From Phialocephala subalpina (taxonomy: Eukaryota > Ascomycota > Leotiomycetes > Helotiales > Mollisiaceae), in assembly GCA_900073065.1 (NCBI GenBank), contig FJOG01000057.1, positions 167,505 to 190,552 on the forward strand: DNA of 23,048 nucleotides, written 5' to 3'. The position numbers and the translations under genes were made by a program. Under the pieces are notes generated by a model, which had not been told where the DNA came from, made no database searches, and saw only the letters and a program-made list of their open reading frames with translations. Below, in pieces: positions 1-10,724 of the stretch. Position 1 is the first letter of the stretch. The number at the start of each line of letters is the position of its first letter.

Positions 1-535
1 AATCGAAAAATCAAATGAAAATATTTTTTATTTTATTAAATAATAAATTTATAATTTATAATTTTAAATTTTTTTATTTATATTAAAAGTTAAAAATTTA
101 ATTTTCTTATAATTAAATATTATTTTAATATTTTTTATTTATAATTATAAATATTAATATAATAAGAATATTTATTTTAATATTAATAAATTTTTATAAA
201 TTCTTTTATTGGTTTTTATTTTAATAATAATAATAAATAATTATTTATAATTATTAATAATTCGTAAAATTAATTAAAGTAAATTATATTTTCAATATTT
301 TGAGTTTTATATAAAATAAATTAAATATAATAATTATTTAAATTTTAAAAAATCTCAAGTTTATTATTTTAAAATAATAAAAATATATAATATTAATTTA
401 TAAATAAAAGAATAATATTATTCAATTTATAAATTTAATTAAAAAAGAAAATACAAATATAAAGGTTTATAAAATTACTTTTAAATTATATTATATATAA
501 AAGGAGAATATAATACTATTATATATAATTAGCAA
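1..535. repeat. AT-rich RIP-type block
   Basis: Almost pure A/T with TA, TTA and AAT runs and no open frame of note. It ends abruptly near 540, where ordinary composition begins. Blocks like this in Pezizomycotina are usually transposon copies ruined by repeat-induced point mutation. I cannot recognise the parent element here. No gene is visible. Confidence 0.7.
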
Positions 536-567
536 TTGAAAACGTTAAAGAACTTCCACTGGAGTAA

Positions 568-1128
568 TATGCCTTCTTTGCTCTGATCCTAGAACTCAAA
601 GAGTTCGAAACATTTCTCAGCCAACGATCTATAGTTAGTCGTTGGAATGATTTTGTTACTGTGGGTTCGAAGATCGACAGTAGTAAGAATAGGTTGGATT
701 ATTATATTGCTGGATATTTTCTGCGGAAAATGATACCTTCTCTTAGCCAGCAATCGTCTGGAGCCTTGGGCAATATAAATGGATATCCCCTTCGCCATCC
801 GGACATCAGTACGAGCGACATCTTTGTTGATGATGACTTCAATATCACTTGTATCATTGACTGAGCGTTCTCCTCCACTGTTCCCATATCGACACTCCTT
901 ATGACTCCAAGTCTCCCTCACCCAAGAGATGAATTTGATACGACGCTGGTTCCTTCTTTCAGAGCCAGTTTTATTTATCACTTTTTCCAAGGGGAAGAGG
1001 ATTACTTTCGCTATTCACGTTCGGGGGCAGAAGCTATAGCGAGGAAACTTACTATGGCGGCGGAGTTGAGCGAGGGTTTTGTGACGGATAAGAGGCTATG
1101 GCGATGGATTGGAGAAGCAACAGCATAA
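568..1128 (+). pseudogene. APH-type phosphotransferase pseudogene (fragment)
   Basis: One frame from 568 to 1128 reads as the C-terminal half of a fungal aminoglycoside-phosphotransferase/choline-kinase-like protein (APH fold, usually an ATP-dependent small-molecule kinase). The catalytic-loop segment is seen as YPLRHPD near 784-804, followed by a DDDFNITCIID segment near 829-863, the metal-binding aspartate region. In this family the next residue is normally Trp (IDW); here the codon is TGA at 862-864, as expected for TGG changed to TGA by RIP. The frame continues without shift through a segment beginning AFSSTVP to the stop at 1126-1128. The N-terminal half (nucleotide loop, Lys) is missing: an in-frame TAA lies at 565-567 and the AT-rich block follows upstream. 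No start codon fits. The open frame on the opposite strand (589-990) is taken as a shadow. Confidence 0.75.
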
Positions 1129-1704
1129 GCCGCTCTGTATCATTAGAAGCTAATGGCTACCACATCTACAGCTACCTACCTGCTTTCATCATGTCGCGGA
1201 ATTAGACGACTTTCAGTGGCTGATTAAGCGTAGGAAAGACTGCACTCCCGACAATGCTTGCAGTCGTACGATTGCAGTCGTCCTTCGTGATGCTAGCGAA
1301 AAACTTGGTAATTTGATATGTGGATAATGCGTCAATACTCTTGCATTCACTGCGTACCGAGAGATATCCACTGGGCCGAAGTTGCCCGAGGTTGTCAAGG
1401 CTCCGAGGTTATGGCCTGGTCAGGAGGAGGAGGATTTGGTGGTGAGAGGAGTCGACGAAGAAAGACGTACTGTAGGCAGACGCAGGGCTTATAGTTAATC
1501 CGCTCCGGCTCCTCATCACGTGAACTGTAGCCTCCAGGCATGCATGATTTATCGACGGAACCAGCGCTCCGTATGCTTTACAGTGGACGGGTGCCGCACT
1601 TAGTCGAGCGGGGGTTGCATTTCTTAACCTTTCTAACAGCCTTTGCGTGCCATACCGCGCGCCGCACTAGCCCTCCTGTAGGTTACCGCTTCTTTCCTCT
1701 AAGC
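1129..1704. other. intergenic, no gene seen
   Basis: Ordinary base composition between the APH relic and the last readable part of the AtuA-like relic. The missing C-termini of both genes would be expected near here, but I could not find them in any frame. A CACGTG palindrome occurs near 1517. Confidence 0.5.
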
Positions 1705-2987
1705 CTAAATCGGCGAGTGTCGCGTTTTCCGCCGACTTCGCTTTCTCTCAAGTCGTGTAGTCGCGTTTCTTCCTTGATTCTGGCATGCTTTCTCATCTCG
1801 ACTTTGCGCATCGTCTTCATTGTGCATCTTTTTTTGACTTTGCGGTTTCTTCATAATACATTCATGGACGACGACCTCCTCCGGCACAGATCCGTACACC
1901 GAAATATCGAAGAGACTGAATTTCGCCATCCTTGCCTTGCCAAAGCTATGTCTTACCTGCTTCTCGAGCAAATTGACTCTTTCCTCGATATCAAGTCCGA
2001 TCATTGCCCAGTGGAGCTTGGCTTGGTAGCCTCCAAACGCTGTCAAGCCCATTCTCGTTGTCGCTGGTGGAGGCTTTCCAGTGACGCCTAAAAGTCGGAC
2101 ACGATTTGGTGCAATATCGGTGAAGCAAGCTTGGTCGGTGACTGCTATCACATCGCAATTGAGATAGTACATGCTTTGAATCTCGTACAGTAGCTGCTCC
2201 TTGCAAGTTTCCTTCGAGACCAGACCTCCAGTATTCTCGTATGCTATCTCAGCAATAGGGTACCTGATATTGTTGATCTCTTCCCAATCCAATGTCTCGA
2301 GGCCTATAAGTTGCCTCCAGTAACATAAACCGAACACTCAATCAAGTGGCCCGCGATCAGGGACTGTGCCAGCTTATCGTAGTCAGTTTTCTCCCAGCCA
2401 TGCCACCAAGCTGCAGCTCCAATGATCGGAGAAGCATCAGCTACTCTCCCACAAATGACGATATCTGCTCCAGCTTTAAACGCAGTCACAATTCCCATAC
2501 CACCAAGGTAACATTGCGCAAAGACTGGTTCAAAGTTCCTTTCCTTGAGAGTTTTGCTAGTACTGATATGCACAAGCTTCTCAAGCGCTTTCTCCAAATC
2601 ACCCCTCACCAAATTCATAACCGCATCACCATCAATCCAAGAAACCGTCAAATACAGACCCTTGTCTTTCACCGTCTTCACCACAACCTCATACAAATCC
2701 TTCGTGGCTACCGTCCCCGCATTTGCCGCTACCTTTATTCCTTTTCTCGCTATATCTACCAAAGTAGGCTCGAGAGCTTCGACGAAAGTCTCTTCGTAGC
2801 CGATACCGACATCTTGGGAGAGATTATAGGCTTTTGTTGGCATGTTAAGTTCGGACTTCCAGTCTCCGACTAGGACGTCGACGTGCTCGTCCATTGCGGC
2901 TGCTTTGGCGATTGCGTCGCGTTTGTCGCAGGGAGAACCGCTAATGTTCATTATTCGCACTGGGCGGGTGGGGTTGATTGAACCCAT
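1705..2987 (-). pseudogene. AtuA-like (DUF1446) gene, frameshifted
   Basis: Starts at ATG 2987 and reads as an acyclic-terpene-utilisation AtuA-like protein (DUF1446), a family tied in bacteria to branched/acyclic terpenoid breakdown and of unknown substrate in fungi. Recognisable blocks are RPVRIMNISGSPCDKRDAI near the start, DVLVGDW, VAANAGTVATKDLYEVV, GADIVICGRVADASP and HLIECSVYVTGGN. The frame then hits TAG at 2304-2306. Family sequence resumes in another frame at once (GLETLDW, then YPIAEIAYENTGGLVS, then LLYEIQSMYYLNCDV, then LDIEERVNLLEKQVRH), so one base appears lost near 2305-2310. No intron fits, because the conserved stretch is unbroken. After about 1870 the family pattern fades into a Lys/Arg-rich stretch ending at 1705, so the C-terminal part is lost or diverged. 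A sequencing error could explain the shift but not the missing end. Confidence 0.8.
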
Positions 2988-3577
2988 TCTGAGAGGTGTT
3001 AAGAAACTATGCCGTTGTACCGGAAAAGACGACTTAAGTAAACTGGGAGGTTGAGAGTTTGGATGAGACCGAAGTCAATGGCGACGAGGCTCGAAGTCGA
3101 CCTCTGAAATCAACAACACTCTCAACCGCACCATGCTCGCTGCCTGCCGGAAGTCAAAAGCCGGCTACCCCTCCACACCAAAATCGCATTCTCGATATCA
3201 AGATCCGCCTCACTGATAGTCTCAGGGGTGGGATGAGTTTCTTCGATCGCTTAGTCATATGAGTAGCGAGTCTCCTTTTCTTCCGTCGGAAACACTTCCG
3301 ACGGGTTCTTGTAACCCATTGACGAGCCCACACATTTCTTTGAAGTGATTGCGAAAGCTAGCGCTCATCAGAGATGATCTCTTCCATCCGCCTTCGTCAT
3401 CTCCCAGATTGAGAGCATGAAGTACCATTGAAGGTATGGGTCACGTGTTATTTCCTCGATATAGTCTTTGCTGCCATTGCACTTGCCAGTCTGCATCAAT
3501 ATCATTAATCAAAGCTATAACTCAAGTTCATCCCACATACACAACAGCTCGACAACAGCTCTCCAACCATCATAACA
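2988..3577. other. intergenic region
   Basis: Holds the presumed promoter of the AtuA-like gene and the 3' end of the zinc-finger/WW gene. Short open frames here (for example 3059-3262 on +) show no family features. A CACGTG palindrome lies near 3441. Nothing else is recognisable. Confidence 0.5.
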
Positions 3578-6439
3578 TCAAGAACTAATAACCCCACTAA
3601 CAACCCCCTTCAAAACACTCGTCCCAATCTTCGTATAAAGCTTCTTCCTCTGCGCCGCCTTCTTCGCTTCCTCCCTCTGCGCTGCTTTCTGCTCTGCCGT
3701 CAACGGTACCGCACTCGCTGTATTCGCATTTGCATCTTGCTCCCATTGCACCCCTCCGACCGGAGCCCCAGCCGAAGCGGCTTGATTCAACGGCACAGAG
3801 CCAGGTCGTTGCTGCCGTCCTGGTCTAGGCATCGAAGCAGGACGTACCCAACTAGTCTGTTTCGTTGAGTGATTGGCGTAATATCTCCTCCCATCAGGAG
3901 TTTTCCTAGCTTCCCATCCTGGCGGTAAAGGACCTGTCGGTTTATTTGGTATCCCGCCAGTTGTGGCACGACGTTGGTTAGCTGGTTTCATAGGCACAGG
4001 CACGGGCCCAGCAGCTTGCATAGGCGTAGGAGCCGCAACATGAGCGGGTGTTGGCGCAGAAGGAGGAGCTGCTTGTCCAATAGCTGATCTCGGAAACTCG
4101 AAAGAGCGACTGTTGGGCGCTGTGTGGTGGTACCAGATTCTGCCAGAGGAGTTCTTGCGTTGGGTCCAGCCGCCGCCGAGTTGGGTTTGTATGGTGTCTC
4201 GTAGCGAGATGAAGTGTGAGGGTCCGTGGTGATGGGTTGGTGAGGCGATGGGGTAGCAGTGGGGGCAGTATTTTGTGTTGGGGCAGGGGAGGCATGATTG
4301 TGCTACGTTGAGAGGAACGTCTATTGTCATGTTAGACTTGCGCCGAAGACTCGGGTTAAGAAGGGAGCTTACTATGATGACAGTAGGTACACTTCGTGGT
4401 TGTAGCTTGTGGTGCTAGTGGGGTGTCAACTCTAATTGATTTCTTCTTGCAACTTCTATAGACTGCTGCGAACAAGTGTTCTCGGTCTTCGGTGAAGAAG
4501 AGGTAATCATAGTTGGGATGAGGGTGTCGAAGAAATGAGATGTCTGTCATCGATTGGAACTCTGTTCGAAGGTCAGTAGGTGATCCATGGAATCTGGCAA
4601 CTCTGGATTGTACTGACGTATGGCACATTCTGTGCATTCCACAGCAGCATAGCTCTGTTGGCCCGGTACCTCCTCACTTCTCAATTTTTGACGGCATTTC
4701 ATCGACACTAGTTGATGATTGCTCTGGCGACAAGCAGACAAGATCTCTGAATCGCACTGTAGGCACAATGCGACGACTTCTTCGAACTCAAACAAGCACG
4801 TCTTACATTGCACCATCCACTCTTCTGGTTTCCAAGCTACCAATGTCAGTAATTTGGTTGCCATCTCGAACCAGATACTCACTAGCATAACATCTACCAC
4901 AATGCCCAAAGGAAGGCTTCGTGCAGCAAGGCGATCCATCACCCCTCCTCACATTAAGCGTAAGTCCCGGCGTCGCCTTTAACTGGAAAGACTTATGCTG
5001 ATGAGGTGGCACAGCATCACTACTATAACAAGAAACACAAATCGTGTACGGACATTCATCGCAATCCATTCGTCGATGCTTCATAGCTTTGCAAGACTGA
5101 CATTGCTTGTCTTGACGTCGATCTCCAGCTCTGGTTCCCTGAGCGTTAAGTCTGACCATAGAGGGCAAGTGGACCCATGGATGTTTCCCGGCTTGGAAAC
5201 ACGTGCCACAGATGTCCAACTTGCAGTATGTGCAGTTGTAGTAGTACATGTTGTAGCTGATAGCTGGGAAAATTAGCTTCTTTCTGGAGCAAGTTGTTCA
5301 TCTGTTAACTTACCATTATTACATTGGCAACAACAACTTGCGAACGACACCGCTTCCACTTGTCGAGGTTGTGTCATACGAAGAACAGGCGGAGCAGCAT
5401 TGGATGGCATTCTTGTAGGCACTTTTGAAGCCAAAGATGGTGATGGAGTTGAAGCCATTGTCGACACAGTGGATGTCGGTGTTGCCATCATTGCCGAGAC
5501 CGTTGAAGCTGGCCTTGAGAACAAAGGTTGGGGCACGGCAGCAGGCATTGAGAGGGGTGAAAGGTCTTCGGCTGCGGGGTAGTGAAGTTCTCGTTGATAC
5601 TGCGGGACAGTTCCAATCGAATTCCTTGCCGCACCCGTGTTGGCTGCATTACTTTGGAATTGTTGCGGCGGGGGATTTCCATTGTCTTGGGTGGTGGGGT
5701 AGTGTGGATTTGGCTGATAGTTTGGTACACTTCCAGGCGATGTTGTTGTCCCAGCTGGGCTGGGTGCATTTGTTTGGTATTGTTGTGGTTGGAATTGCTG
5801 TGGGACACTCCAACCTTGAGAAGGCTCTTGAGTTGGAGGATAGTTTGGTGGTGCCGGTACATGATTCTGATCAGGCGGAGCCGAGGCAGTCGCCCAACCT
5901 GTACTCGACACGGTGCTTTGGAACTGGCTTTGAGTGTCTGGGATAGGTTGTGGCGCCGGTGCTGCTTTGTGCTCAGGGCTGAAGAAGTTATCGAAGTACG
6001 CTTCTTGGACGACCTCCAAAGTTGAATGCCCTTGGCTGGCCTCCTCATGGTTGACAGATTCCCAGGATGACAAGTTGCTTGACATGCTAATTGACGAGTT
6101 GTCGAGCTGAGGTCCAGTATTGGGAGCCGCAACAGATCCTAAGCCAGCTCCGATGTTCTGAGACGTAGGCGAGAACGTCTGGTCCTGCCCAACTGTTAGG
6201 GGAGGATTGTTGGGGGCCATCGCGGGATCCATCTGAGGGGTTGGCTGAGAAGAGGTACCGGCAGGTCGAAAAGGAATGTCGGGTCCAACCCATATATCGT
6301 ACGGAACAGGTTCGCTGGATATGGAAGTCGTTCTGGAGGCATGGCTCAAAGCGGGGGAAGCAGGCTGCGCTGAGTTCCCGCCCACCTGGCCGCCTACTGG
6401 TCGTCTTGAGACTGACGAGCGGTTGCTATGCATCGACAT
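3578..6439 (-). CDS. multi-ZZ zinc-finger and WW domain protein
   Basis: Five exons fit in frame: 6439-5314, 5263-4883, 4836-4618, 4561-4373 and 4320-3578. Introns are 46-56 nt; donors are GTAAGT, GTGAGT, GTCAGT and GTAAGC, and every junction is phase 1. The product is about 885 residues. The first ~370 residues are disordered and rich in Pro, Gln, Ser and Asn. Four Cys/His modules follow with ZZ-like CxxC spacing; the first spans intron 1 (CCQC, then CTYCKLDICGTCF) and the last spans intron 4 (CTYC, then CLPC, CPHC, HHHG). Near the C-terminus are a degenerate WW repeat (about 689-715, second Trp replaced by Phe) and a canonical WW domain (about 770-800, PPGWEARKTPDGRRYY to SWVRP). A helical tail ends the protein. 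ZZ and WW domains bind peptides or Pro-rich motifs, so a scaffold role is likely. The start is uncertain: the frame is open to 6524, just after a CTTCAG acceptor, and a phase-compatible exon could lie at 7051-6594. Confidence 0.82.
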
Positions 6440-7092
6440 CGATATGTTCGTCTCTTTGGTAAGAGAGTTCTTTTCTGTTGGAGAGGTGTTAACTGGTGTT
6501 GAGCCTTCAGCCTTCACCGACAAACTGAAGGAGACGCCGAAAGACCTTGGTGAAGGTCGCGAAAAGTTTCAGCCTCATGATAAAGAAAGTCACAAATGGG
6601 GACGGGACAAGAATAGATCAACCCCGGCTTCGAGGCTTGATCTGGCTGCCAATGCAGTGGGTGCGCTTCTTGACTGGCCCAGACAATCCAAAACAGCGGG
6701 ACTAGAGAGGTCGCATGACGATTGATTTGTGCTCAATGAGAGTTCGATAAAAAGACCCTGTTCGAGGCGTTCAGTTTGCAGAAAGCCTTGACCAGAAGAA
6801 GATTTATGGCTGGATGTGATGCCTGTAAGTAGTTGGCTAGCCGAGGTGGCGTTCTCAGTGTTCCAATCAGGCACATAAAAGGGGTGCGGCTGAGACAACG
6901 CATCTGGAACTTGACCACTCAGATCATTGTCAATAGCGTCTTTTTTCGCGAGGCTTTCTTTTGAGGAACTTGAAGAATGGCACCTCAGGTCCGTTATCGT
7001 GCCACGAGGCTCTTGGTGAAGAAGTCTTCTACAGACCAACCAACTTCTCATGAAGCCGACTACCAGTTACTGAAAATTGACCAGAGACCGCC
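6440..7092. other. divergent 5' region, possible extra exon on minus strand
   Basis: Between the internal ATG of the zinc-finger/WW gene and the Gln-rich gene. A 153-codon minus-strand frame (7051-6590) contains a GTGACT donor at 6593 that joins in correct phase 2 to an acceptor ending at 6525, a 69-nt intron. If used, the zinc-finger/WW protein gains about 180 residues, but its start codon would lie only 41 bp from the start of the divergent gene. I therefore leave it as an option. Confidence 0.4.
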
Positions 7093-8100
7093 ATGGACGA
7101 ATCTCGGAACTTTAAACCTGCCAAATCGAGCGGCCTCGGTATGGACAAGCTGAAGATGGATAACCTGATGCCGGCGATGCAGAAGGCCGCAAAAGTCACC
7201 ACGAAACACACTCTGAAAGCGGGGGACAAATTGCAGAACTGGGGCCAGAAACAACAGTCGCAACTCTCAGCTGCATATCAGGCATATAATGCGCAAGCAC
7301 AAGCTGCTCAAGCTCAGAAACCTCAGAGTTACCAAGCTCAGGCAGCGCACCAAGCTCAATCTCAGCAGTTCCAGCAACCTCAAACTCCGATGAATCAGTC
7401 CCAGAGACCTCCAAGTTATCAAGCCCCACACCAAGCGCAGTTTCAAACACCAAATTTCCAACAGCAGCAAGCTCAGGCTGCCCAGCAGGCCCAGCAGCTT
7501 CACAAGATTGAGCAACTAGTTCAACACCAAGTTCGGCATTCAATTCATCAGGCGCAACAAAACCAGCAGCAGGCTCAACAGCAAAATCAAGCCTATCAAC
7601 AGCAGCAGCAAAACCTCTACCAACAACAACAAAACCAGTACGCAATGCAGGCGCAAATGGCATACATGCCTGCTCCAGTTGTTCCAGATCCAACGACTCT
7701 GGGATACGACTCTTCCTCTGCAGGTCTCACAGACCTCTGCCCCTCATACGACGACTACTTCCTCCCAGCGACACCCACCGATCCCGATGCATTCTCTCTC
7801 GCATCAGATCCTGACGACGGAGACTTCGATGCGGGAGACGATTCAGATCCGCCAAGCTTTGACGATCAATTCGTACCTGGTACACCAGAGAGTGTTGGTC
7901 TTGGGAGCATAGGGGAGGACAATTCGATGGATTTGATCGATGGTGGGACCGATGATAATTTCACACTTGGAGGAGGGGATGATTTGGCGCTTCAAGGGCA
8001 ACAGAACTCGTTGGATCTGATTGATGGTGGAGACGACGACGACGATGTTGATGATGACAACGATGTCGATTTCGATGACGGAGATGATTATTCGTTCTAA
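7093..8100 (+). CDS. Gln-rich prion-like protein with acidic tail
   Basis: Single-exon frame of 335 residues starting at ATG 7093 (context CCGCCATGG, a strong fungal start). I do not recognise a family. Residues 1-55 are Lys-rich and probably helical. Residues about 56-195 are dominated by Gln, Ala, Tyr, Ser and Asn (repeated QAQ, QQQQ, YQAQ), the composition of yeast-type prion-like or condensate-forming regions. Residues 200-335 are acidic, with Asp runs and two near-repeats of a SMDLIDGG/SLDLIDGG motif (codons near 7924 and 8011), ending DYSF. There is no signal peptide or membrane segment. A polyadenylation-like AATAAA lies at 8111-8116. It is transcribed away from the zinc-finger/WW gene, so the two may share control sequences. 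A role as assembly scaffold or transcription cofactor is possible but unproven. Confidence 0.8.
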   Translation: MDESRNFKPAKSSGLGMDKLKMDNLMPAMQKAAKVTTKHTLKAGDKLQNWGQKQQSQLSAAYQAYNAQAQAAQAQKPQSYQAQAAHQAQSQQFQQPQTPMNQSQRPPSYQAPHQAQFQTPNFQQQQAQAAQQAQQLHKIEQLVQHQVRHSIHQAQQNQQQAQQQNQAYQQQQQNLYQQQQNQYAMQAQMAYMPAPVVPDPTTLGYDSSSAGLTDLCPSYDDYFLPATPTDPDAFSLASDPDDGDFDAGDDSDPPSFDDQFVPGTPESVGLGSIGEDNSMDLIDGGTDDNFTLGGGDDLALQGQQNSLDLIDGGDDDDDVDDDNDVDFDDGDDYSF

Positions 8101-8824
8101 AATTGAGGAGAATAAATGCATTGAATCTGTTCAATCCAGCAGCGAGATACCAACTTCAGCAGAATGCGTGCAGGGTTGCGCTGCGCGGTCTGTCGACGAC
8201 CTTGAGGCTATTGGGAATTATAATCGTCCGTACTCTCTAGTCAAACACATCGTCAATATCCTATCGTATCCCGTCTTTTAGAGTCCGTCTACCAAGGCTA
8301 CGTAGTGATATTGGCTATCGGTACTCGGGGATATCGACCTAGGGAAAGGGGAAGCGAGCGCAAGCGAAGCGGCAGCTGTGTTGCTGAGATGTCCGACCTT
8401 CTGTGCTCCATTCTCTTGAAATACATTCGTTGATCGATATCAGATCTTTGGATATTGGAGCCAATAGGCTATGGGTTTTCTATCTCCGGCGCTCGGGTCC
8501 TGAAAATCACAATGCAAGGGTCATACCCCTCGATTGGCGGGGTCACATTTTACCCCACTACGATACGCATATCGTCAGAGCTTACAAACACATGCAACCT
8601 GCCAAAAGAAGCCTGAACTTCCCACTAACATCACTTTAAATACCTTTCACTCCTAGCGGGTAGTCTGTCTATTTCACCCCACCTTTCCACGATACCTACC
8701 GCTGGAGGCTTTCAACCCACACTTCGACCTTTTTGGGTTCGACAACTTTTATCAACGCCAATCACTTAAATTTCTCCATTCTCGCAAGCTAGTCAATCCT
8801 ATTTGAGGCTAGTAAATATCACGA
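8101..8824. other. intergenic region with hydrolase promoter
   Basis: The 3' flank of the Gln-rich gene and the 5' flank of the hydrolase. A TTTAAATA box lies near 8635 and is followed by pyrimidine-rich sequence (about 8640-8780), as is common upstream of fungal genes. The open frame at 8403-8639 shows no family features. No other gene is seen. Confidence 0.4.
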
Positions 8825-9610
8825 ATGGCTATCCTTCATGTTCAAACCGACGATGGTATCTCCTGGCACGTTGAACAATCCGGCTCCGGTCCACACCTCC
8901 TCCTTGTCCCGTCCGGGGAGGGTGATTGTCACTGCTTCTCGAAACTCGCAACTCTTCTCGCTTCAGACTTCACAGTAACAGCATTCGACATGCCTGGTTT
9001 CTCTCGCAGCGTAGCTCCTCCCTCTGCCTACCAAAACCTCACTCCATACATCATCGCCGACCAAATCATCTCACTCATGGACAAACTCGCTATTCCTTCC
9101 TCCTCAGTCTATGGCAGCAGCTCAGGGGGCGTCATCGCATTAGCAATGATGTCGAAATATGACTCGAGAGTCGACAAAGCGATCGTGCACGAGGTTCCAC
9201 TACACGTGATTCCTGGCTTGATGGATTTGGCCAAGAGTCCGGAATCCGAGAATCCGAAAATTGTCGCTCATTTCAAAGGGATCTTTGCGAATGGGATGAA
9301 TGAGGATCTGGCTGCTTGGGAGGGGCTGGGAGAGGAATATCATAAGAGGTTGGAAAAGAATTACGTTACGTGGGTTAGGAATTACGCGCCGGTGGTAAAC
9401 GAAATGGTGTGGGATAAGGAGGAGTTGAAGGCGAAAAGGGGGAGGATTTACTGGAGCGTGGGAGGGTTGATGCCTATGTCTTGGTTCTTCGACAATGTGG
9501 TTTTGGCGACGGAGGTGGGGATCAAGACTGAGTTGTTGAATTCGAAACATTTTCCTCAGGTGAGCATCCCAGAGGATTTGGCGAAATATATTCGTAGCTG
9601 TTACACTTAA
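8825..9610 (+). CDS. alpha/beta hydrolase, zearalenone-lactonase-like
   Basis: Intact single-exon frame of 261 residues, the usual size for this group. The fold markers are LLLVPSGEGD (oxyanion loop, residues 25-34), FDMPGFSRS (54-62), the nucleophile elbow GSSSGG (97-102, Ser99), VHEVP (121-125, Glu123) and SKHFP (240-244, His242). From memory, the spacing matches the Ser-Glu-His triad of the Clonostachys lactonase ZHD101 (Ser102/Glu126/His242), and the cap-domain Trp known to contact zearalenone is also present (Trp183). The FFDNVV..ATE segment (221-230) is shared as well. Such enzymes hydrolyse an ester or lactone; ZHD101 opens the zearalenone macrolactone. Whether this protein does so or acts on another lactone cannot be told from sequence. 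It has no signal peptide, so it is probably cytosolic. No biosynthetic cluster surrounds it. Confidence 0.88.
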   Translation: MAILHVQTDDGISWHVEQSGSGPHLLLVPSGEGDCHCFSKLATLLASDFTVTAFDMPGFSRSVAPPSAYQNLTPYIIADQIISLMDKLAIPSSSVYGSSSGGVIALAMMSKYDSRVDKAIVHEVPLHVIPGLMDLAKSPESENPKIVAHFKGIFANGMNEDLAAWEGLGEEYHKRLEKNYVTWVRNYAPVVNEMVWDKEELKAKRGRIYWSVGGLMPMSWFFDNVVLATEVGIKTELLNSKHFPQVSIPEDLAKYIRSCYT

Positions 9611-9984
9611 ATTACCAATACAAATTTGACCACCTGCTTGGACTTTCTCAAGCATACGTTCTTTCAGCATGTATATCTTAATCTCCCGTCGTATTTCTTC
9701 AAAGGATCTCAAGGAGCACAAAGGCTTCGCTCTTTAGATCGTATTGTCCTCATTCTTTTCCGTTAGCGGTTGATACTGAGCTGTACTACTTCTCAGTAAC
9801 CGGATGTGAGCATAGAATTCAGCTGCCGAGGGCCAAGCCATGCTGTTGCAGTACTGGCATCAGCAGACTTGTACCAAAACGATTGTACGAGGTTACATTT
9901 AAGCTAACAAGTGACATATAGCCCATTACGGACGATGGGAAGTAAAGCTTAGTTGCATTTCCCTGAAAGCTTAAAAGTTGATAT
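9611..9984. other. 3' flank of the hydrolase gene
   Basis: Ordinary composition up to the AT-rich block. No gene is seen. The open frame on the opposite strand that overlaps the hydrolase (9200-9721) is a shadow. Confidence 0.4.
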
Positions 9985-10640
9985 TACTTTGTAACGCTCT
10001 TCCGATTATTTAAAAATAATAAAGAAATTAATTTTATGGAAATTTATATATATATATATATTAAGAATAAATCTCGATTAATTATTAATAAATACGTATA
10101 ATTTATAATAAAACTTATTTTAGTAAAATATTAAACTTAATAATTTAAAAATAAAATATTTAGAAATTATTTCCATTTATTAATAAATTAGAAATAAGAG
10201 AAATCAAATTTATATATATAATTTACTTTAAATCTTAAATCCTTTATATTTATATTATAAGGATTATAAACGAAATATATTTTAAAATAATTAATAAACT
10301 TAAAAATATTAAATATCCTAAGAATAAAAATCCTCGAGTAAATCCCAAAATTAATTACTCTTATTTATAATTTAAAATAATTTAATTTTGAACTAATTAT
10401 TAATATATAATAATATTTATTTTAAAATATATAAAAAAAACTTTATATAATATAATAATTAAAACAATTAAAGTTTTTTATTAATTTTAAATTTAAATAT
10501 AAAAAAATTTAATAATAATTATATTATATTTTAAATATTAAATATAAATATAAATTATTATACTTATTGTAAATAGGTAAATAATAATATTTTATAAAAA
10601 GAGGTATTTGTAAAAGCTAAATACTAGGACTTTTTGATTA
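9985..10640. repeat. AT-rich RIP-type block beside the gasdermin gene
   Basis: About 650 bp of nearly pure A/T, including a TA dinucleotide run near 10045-10061. It has sharp edges towards the hydrolase side and towards the GC-rich gasdermin gene, whose stop codon is roughly 85 bp away. It is probably a RIP-ruined repeat; the parent element is not recognisable. Confidence 0.7.
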
Positions 10641-10724
10641 AAATGTAATATGGATATTTTACGATTGCGAGGGAGGGGAGAAGTGGGTTCCTAAGCAGAT
10701 GACACTTGTGGATGAGATAACATC

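Noticed and set aside
655..680. Possible tRNA T-loop-like GGTTCGAA
   Set aside because: No acceptor or anticodon stem can be paired around it, and it lies inside the APH reading frame.
589..990. 133-codon minus-strand open frame
   Set aside because: It lies antisense to the recognisable APH motifs and shows no family pattern.
1540..2091. 183-codon plus-strand open frame
   Set aside because: It is antisense to the AtuA-like family match and has no domain features.
5425..6132. Several long frames on both strands over the Pro/Gln-rich exon
   Set aside because: They are shadows of low-complexity coding sequence in the zinc-finger/WW gene.
7196..7693. 165-codon minus-strand open frame
   Set aside because: Shadow of the Gln-rich gene; its Leu/Val/Glu-rich composition simply mirrors CAG/CAA codons.
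9200..9721. 173-codon minus-strand open frame overlapping the hydrolase
   Set aside because: Shadow frame with no recognisable domain; the plus-strand hydrolase is intact.
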